Under the pieces are notes generated by a model. The model was not told the DNA's origin, searched no databases, and was given only the letters and a program-made list of their open reading frames with translations. Positions 7,624-9,769 of a DNA stretch of 9,769 nt are shown here, in pieces. Source of the stretch: an uncultured Bacillus sp. (GTDB lineage: Bacteria; Bacillota; Bacilli; Bacillales; DSM-1321); NCBI GenBank assembly GCA_934215995.1, contig CAKQBC010000062.1, positions 1 through 9,769 of the forward strand, given 5' to 3'. A program made the translations under genes and the position numbers. How positions within the stretch are numbered: position 1 is the first letter of the stretch; each line of letters begins with the position of its first letter.

Positions 7624-8361
7624 ATGAAAAAGTTGTCATTCTTACTCGCTTGCCTTTTGCTGCTCCTGACCGCTTGCGGTGAAACAGATAACGCAGGAGA
7701 CACGAATCAAAAGGAAAGCTCTGAAACAGAACAGCAAACAGAATCCAAGGAAGAAGAAGTAAAGCTTGAGATTATCGATTCCGCCGGCACTGCCTGGGTT
7801 GATTCAATCGGTACAACATGGGTGCATTCCGCTGCTGTATTTGAGAATACAGGTAACGTCGCAATTGATATCGGGGAAGTTCAAATGAACTTTAAGGGGC
7901 AGGACGGAAGTGTTTTAGGAACCTCATCCATGGTCTATTCCGTGCCTGGAATTGTAAAGCCAGGTGAAAAAGCATATATTAGCGAGTCAACCATCCTCGA
8001 TGGTGTCAACAGTTCCGACTATAAAGAAACTACATATAATTATGATTTCGCACAAACAGAGGAAGACCCTAACTTGCTTGAAGTCAGCGGAACGAAAGGA
8101 ATCAAAGGAGATTCCTATACACCATATAAAGTGACAGGAATAGTGAAAAACATAACTGAAGAAGCACAGGACGATATCCGTCTCGCAGCCGGATTATACG
8201 ATGCAAACAATAAATTGCTCGGTGTTTTAACAGGAAGCATTGATGTGACCGTGAACCCGGACAGTGAAGCCGGATTTGAACTGACGTATCCTGACATTCC
8301 GGATGAGGTTGCCGGACAGGTGTCAACAGTAGATGTGAAAGCATATGGATGGACTTGGTAA
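7624..8361 (+). CDS. Secreted lipoprotein with FxLYD-type repeats
   Basis: A 245-residue lipoprotein. Residues 1-17 are a short basic start (MKK) plus a hydrophobic stretch ending in the lipobox LTAC, with C18 as the lipid-modified residue. Residues 19-46 are a charged E/K/T/Q-rich linker. Two related beta-rich units follow, about 67-120 (VHSAAVFENTGNVAID...) and about 167-222 (YKVTGIVKNITEE...). In the second, AAGLYD at 188-193 followed by NNKLLG corresponds to the FxLYD signature, and both share a pattern of 'new strand - NxT/TG - polar - strand - Y/F.. - G'. A small internal tandem repeat, AGTAWVDS then IGTTWVHS, spans 54-69. The ATG at 7624 has AAAGAGG eight bases upstream. FxLYD proteins are extracellular and of unknown role, probably adhesion or envelope binding; no function is assigned. 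It stands alone, with its own terminator. Confidence 0.85.
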   Translation: MKKLSFLLACLLLLLTACGETDNAGDTNQKESSETEQQTESKEEEVKLEIIDSAGTAWVDSIGTTWVHSAAVFENTGNVAIDIGEVQMNFKGQDGSVLGTSSMVYSVPGIVKPGEKAYISESTILDGVNSSDYKETTYNYDFAQTEEDPNLLEVSGTKGIKGDSYTPYKVTGIVKNITEEAQDDIRLAAGLYDANNKLLGVLTGSIDVTVNPDSEAGFELTYPDIPDEVAGQVSTVDVKAYGWTW

Positions 8362-8393
8362 GCCATTTTCCATTGGCCGACAAAATTGATTGA

Positions 8394-8427
8394 AACAGCC
8401 CCGCTCTATAAATAGAGCGGGGCTGTT
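8394..8427 (+). terminator. Intrinsic terminator of the lipoprotein gene
   Basis: Arms of 16 bases (8394-8409 and 8412-8427) are perfect complements around AA, with a GC-rich centre (GCCCCGC). In RNA the closing A/T pairs would open into a small loop. The plus-strand tail is TTCTTGT, a modest T run, 32 bases after the stop codon. On the minus strand the tail is TTTCAATCAATTTT, so it may also stop read-through from spo0A. Confidence 0.85.
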
Positions 8428-8526
8428 CTTGTAAAAAGACGATCAAGGGAAAGGCAGGATCAGTATGATATTCGTAAAAAATAAAGACAAAACGCCACCG
8501 AAAGCGCCTTCACCCGTTATCTGCAT

Positions 8527-8564
8527 GCCATCGGTATGGCTGGCAGTGCAGCCATACCGATGGC
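8527..8564 (-). terminator. Strong hairpin just after spo0A (terminator-like, no U tract)
   Basis: A perfect 16-bp stem (8527-8542 with 8549-8564) with a 6-base loop begins 11 bases after the spo0A stop. The bases following on the minus strand (ATGCAGATAACGGG) are not T-rich, so it does not look like a standard intrinsic terminator. It may protect the 3' end of the spo0A mRNA or act with a factor. The lipoprotein terminator further on could end the transcript instead. Confidence 0.5.
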
Positions 8565-8574
8565 CCTAGCCCTT

Positions 8575-9363
8575 TCAAGAAGCTTTGTGCTCAAGGCGCA
8601 GTTTATCAGCGACCATGGCGATGAACTCCGAATTCGTCGGCTTTGCTTTTGACATGGAAACAGTGTATCCGAACAAAGAGGAAATGGATTCGATATTGCC
8701 TCGGCTCCAGGCCACTTCTATGGCATGGCGGATCGCCCGTTCCACCCGGCTTGCCGTTGTATTGTATTTCTTTGCTATATCCGGATACAGCACTTTCGTG
8801 ATCGAACCGAGCAATTCAATATCATTGTAGACCATGGAAATTGCTTCCCTTAAATATAAATATCCCTTAATATGTGCGGGAACGCCGATTTCATGGATGA
8901 TGTTCGTGATGCTGGCATCCAGGTTTCTTGGCTTGTTTTCATAAGAGCTTAAATAGTGGCTTTTAGATGGGGATTTCGCTCCATTAGAGGACACGTTTCC
9001 GTTCACCTGGCGGATGGTGTTCCCTAATTGCTCCATATCGAATGGCTTCAGGATAAAGTAGCTTGCTCCCAATTCCACCGCCTTTTTGGTGACATCCTCC
9101 TGGCCGAAGGCTGTCAGCATGATGACATTCGGCGGTTTAGGAAATTCCCTCACTTTTTCGAGGACAGCCAAGCCATCGAGGTGAGGCATAATGATATCAA
9201 GCAGCAAAACATCCGGCTCAGCTGAGCCCATCATTTTGAGGCAATCCTGGCCATTATAAGCGACGCCGATTACTTCCATATCATCCTGGGAAGAGATGAA
9301 CTCGTCCAATAGGCGAACCAACTCCCTATTATCATCAACAATACAAACTTTTACTTTCTTCAC
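8575..9363 (-). CDS. spo0A: Spo0A, master response regulator of sporulation
   Basis: Spo0A is the terminal phosphorelay regulator; phosphorylated, it binds 0A boxes to control entry into sporulation, biofilm formation and abrB. From the GTG at 9363 it has 262 residues (B. subtilis 267). The receiver domain (1-120) has the acidic pair D10/D11, phosphoacceptor D56 in LLLDIIMP, T84 and K106 in FILKPFD. A variable linker (about 121-146) is shorter than in B. subtilis. The C-terminal effector domain (about 147-262) is nearly identical to B. subtilis, including the HTH region around [22 protein letters not shown] (split here as residues 201-222) and the end [14 protein letters not shown] at 9387 would add eight residues, but AGGAGGA at 9377-9371 lies inside that extension and eight bases before the GTG, so GTG is the start, as in B. 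subtilis. It follows spoIVB in the same direction. Confidence 0.98.
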   Translation of the reverse strand: MKKVKVCIVDDNRELVRLLDEFISSQDDMEVIGVAYNGQDCLKMMGSAEPDVLLLDIIMPHLDGLAVLEKVREFPKPPNVIMLTAFGQEDVTKKAVELGASYFILKPFDMEQLGNTIRQVNGNVSSNGAKSPSKSHYLSSYENKPRNLDASITNIIHEIGVPAHIKGYLYLREAISMVYNDIELLGSITKVLYPDIAKKYNTTASRVERAIRHAIEVAWSRGNIESISSLFGYTVSMSKAKPTNSEFIAMVADKLRLEHKAS

Positions 9364-9370
9364 CCTTAGT

Positions 9371-9377
9371 TCCTCCT
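9371..9377 (-). promoter_or_regulatory. spo0A: Shine-Dalgarno site that selects the spo0A GTG start
   Basis: AGGAGGA on the minus strand; its GGAGG core ends eight bases before the GTG at 9363. The upstream in-frame TTG at 9387 has no such site, and its reading frame would run through this one. This supports the short form, whose start also aligns with B. subtilis Spo0A. Confidence 0.85.
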
Positions 9378-9417
9378 CGTTCGGCAAACAGTTCTTTTCG
9401 TACCCTTATGTATGAAA

Positions 9418-9445
9418 ATTTCGACAGCAATACATAATATCCTTT
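9418..9445 (-). promoter_or_regulatory. spo0A: SigH-like spo0A promoter overlapping a perfect 0A box
   Basis: The minus strand has AAAGGATAT (9445-9437), matching the SigH -35 pattern, then 11 bases, then GTCGAAAT (9425-9418), close to the SigH -10 (GAAT with one mismatch). The perfect 0A box TGTCGAA (9426-9420) overlaps that -10. B. subtilis spo0A is known to have a SigH promoter and 0A boxes for feedback, which fits. Weaker 0A-like sites lie at 9515-9509 (GGTCGAA) and 9537-9531 (TGTCGTT). I did not find a convincing vegetative sigma-A promoter; TTGAAA with a poor -10 lies near 9531-9503. Confidence 0.6.
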
Positions 9446-9597
9446 TTATAAACTTAAATATTTTGAATTCCGGCTAAATATAATATTTTTCTTTATATAC
9501 CCGCTCTATTCGACCTTATTCCCTATTTCAAACGACACGCTTCCCCAAATAAAGAAAATTTTGATCCAGCTACTTATAATACCATTCATTTACATGC

Positions 9598-9640
9598 AAA
9601 ACAAAGGCGGGACATTGATTGGCGGTCCCGCCTTTGTTTT
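9598..9640 (-). terminator. Intrinsic terminator of spoIVB
   Basis: Arms of 16 bases (9598-9613 and 9625-9640) are perfect complements around an 11-base loop. The stem is GC-rich in its centre and ends in TTTTGCATG on the minus strand. It starts inside the spoIVB stop codon (9639-9641) and separates spoIVB from the spo0A promoter region. Confidence 0.88.
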
Positions 9641-9769
9641 AGCTGGCTTTCATCCGTTTACCTGCGCTTTTGTAGATATTGATCCCCGCTTCGTTGAGCA
9701 TCCATTCTATATGGACGCCATATCCGCTGGTCGGATCATTCACGAATACGTGTGTGACAGCCCCGATGA
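9639..9769 (-). CDS. spoIVB: SpoIVB serine peptidase (partial, C-terminal 42 residues)
   Basis: SpoIVB is the forespore-secreted serine peptidase that triggers pro-sigma-K processing across the intermembrane space by acting on the SpoIVFA/SpoIVFB/BofA complex. Only the last 42 codons plus the stop lie in the window; the first full codon begins at 9767. I read [17 protein letters not shown], then [12 protein letters not shown], ending in KRMKAS, which fits the conserved end of the SpoIVB (S55) peptidase domain. The catalytic serine, His and PDZ domain lie upstream, outside the window. The position directly before spo0A, in the same direction, is the conserved Bacillus order and supports the call. 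Confidence 0.92.
   Translation of the reverse strand, partial: IGAVTHVFVNDPTSGYGVHIEWMLNEAGINIYKSAGKRMKAS

Noticed and set aside
8465..8569. A 34-codon plus-strand frame with AGGA five bases before its ATG
   Set aside because: Most of its second half is the two arms of the spo0A hairpin, and there is no promoter or recognisable protein feature; it is best explained by the RNA structure.
9364..9387. TTG start for Spo0A eight codons upstream
   Set aside because: The Shine-Dalgarno of the GTG start lies within this stretch, and homologues begin at the GTG.

Overview
The window is chromosomal DNA of a spore-forming member of the Bacillaceae (low-GC Firmicutes). The evidence is an almost full-length match to Spo0A, the tail of the sporulation protease SpoIVB, strong Shine-Dalgarno sites with GTG starts, and gene order. 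The order spoIVB - spo0A - variable genes - glycerophosphodiesterase - DUF2627 - bkdR - ptb - bcd - buk - lpdV is the one known from Bacillus subtilis. The proteins are close to the B. subtilis ones but not identical, so this looks like another genus or species of the family. I see no transposase, phage gene, CRISPR array, tRNA or rRNA.

Positions 1-3542 (minus strand) hold the front of the branched-chain amino/keto acid catabolic operon: ptb, bcd, buk and the first 101 codons of lpdV. The E1 and E2 genes of the keto acid dehydrogenase would lie beyond position 1. Leucine dehydrogenase makes the branched keto acids. The dehydrogenase complex, with LpdV as its E3, makes branched acyl-CoA. Ptb and Buk turn that into acyl-phosphate and then acid plus ATP. 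A perfect sigma-54 promoter lies at 3641-3656, and an inverted repeat near 3811-3828 may be the enhancer site. The next gene upstream, bkdR (3898-5958), encodes the sigma-54 activator. It has an N-terminal Rossmann-like domain, two PAS-like regions, an AAA+ domain and a Fis-type HTH.

Positions 5959-7201: a divergent intergenic region separates bkdR from a small DUF2627 membrane protein (plus strand). That gene converges on a GDPD-family glycerophosphodiester phosphodiesterase (minus strand), and a near-perfect 37-nt palindrome between them should terminate both.

Positions 7202-8427: a 422-bp non-coding stretch carries a good sigma-A promoter for the phosphodiesterase and, further on, a cluster of TATAGTA/TACTATA heptamers. 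It is followed by a lipoprotein gene with FxLYD-type repeats and a terminator. As recalled, B. subtilis has other genes at this point (yqiG, yqiH, yqiI), so this is the variable part of the window.

Positions 8428-9769: spo0A (minus strand, GTG start) is preceded by a region with one perfect 0A box overlapping a SigH-like promoter. The spoIVB terminator and the last 42 codons of spoIVB follow. Overall this is a conserved core region. I found no convincing undescribed system; the points worth a second look are regulatory details and the lipoprotein.
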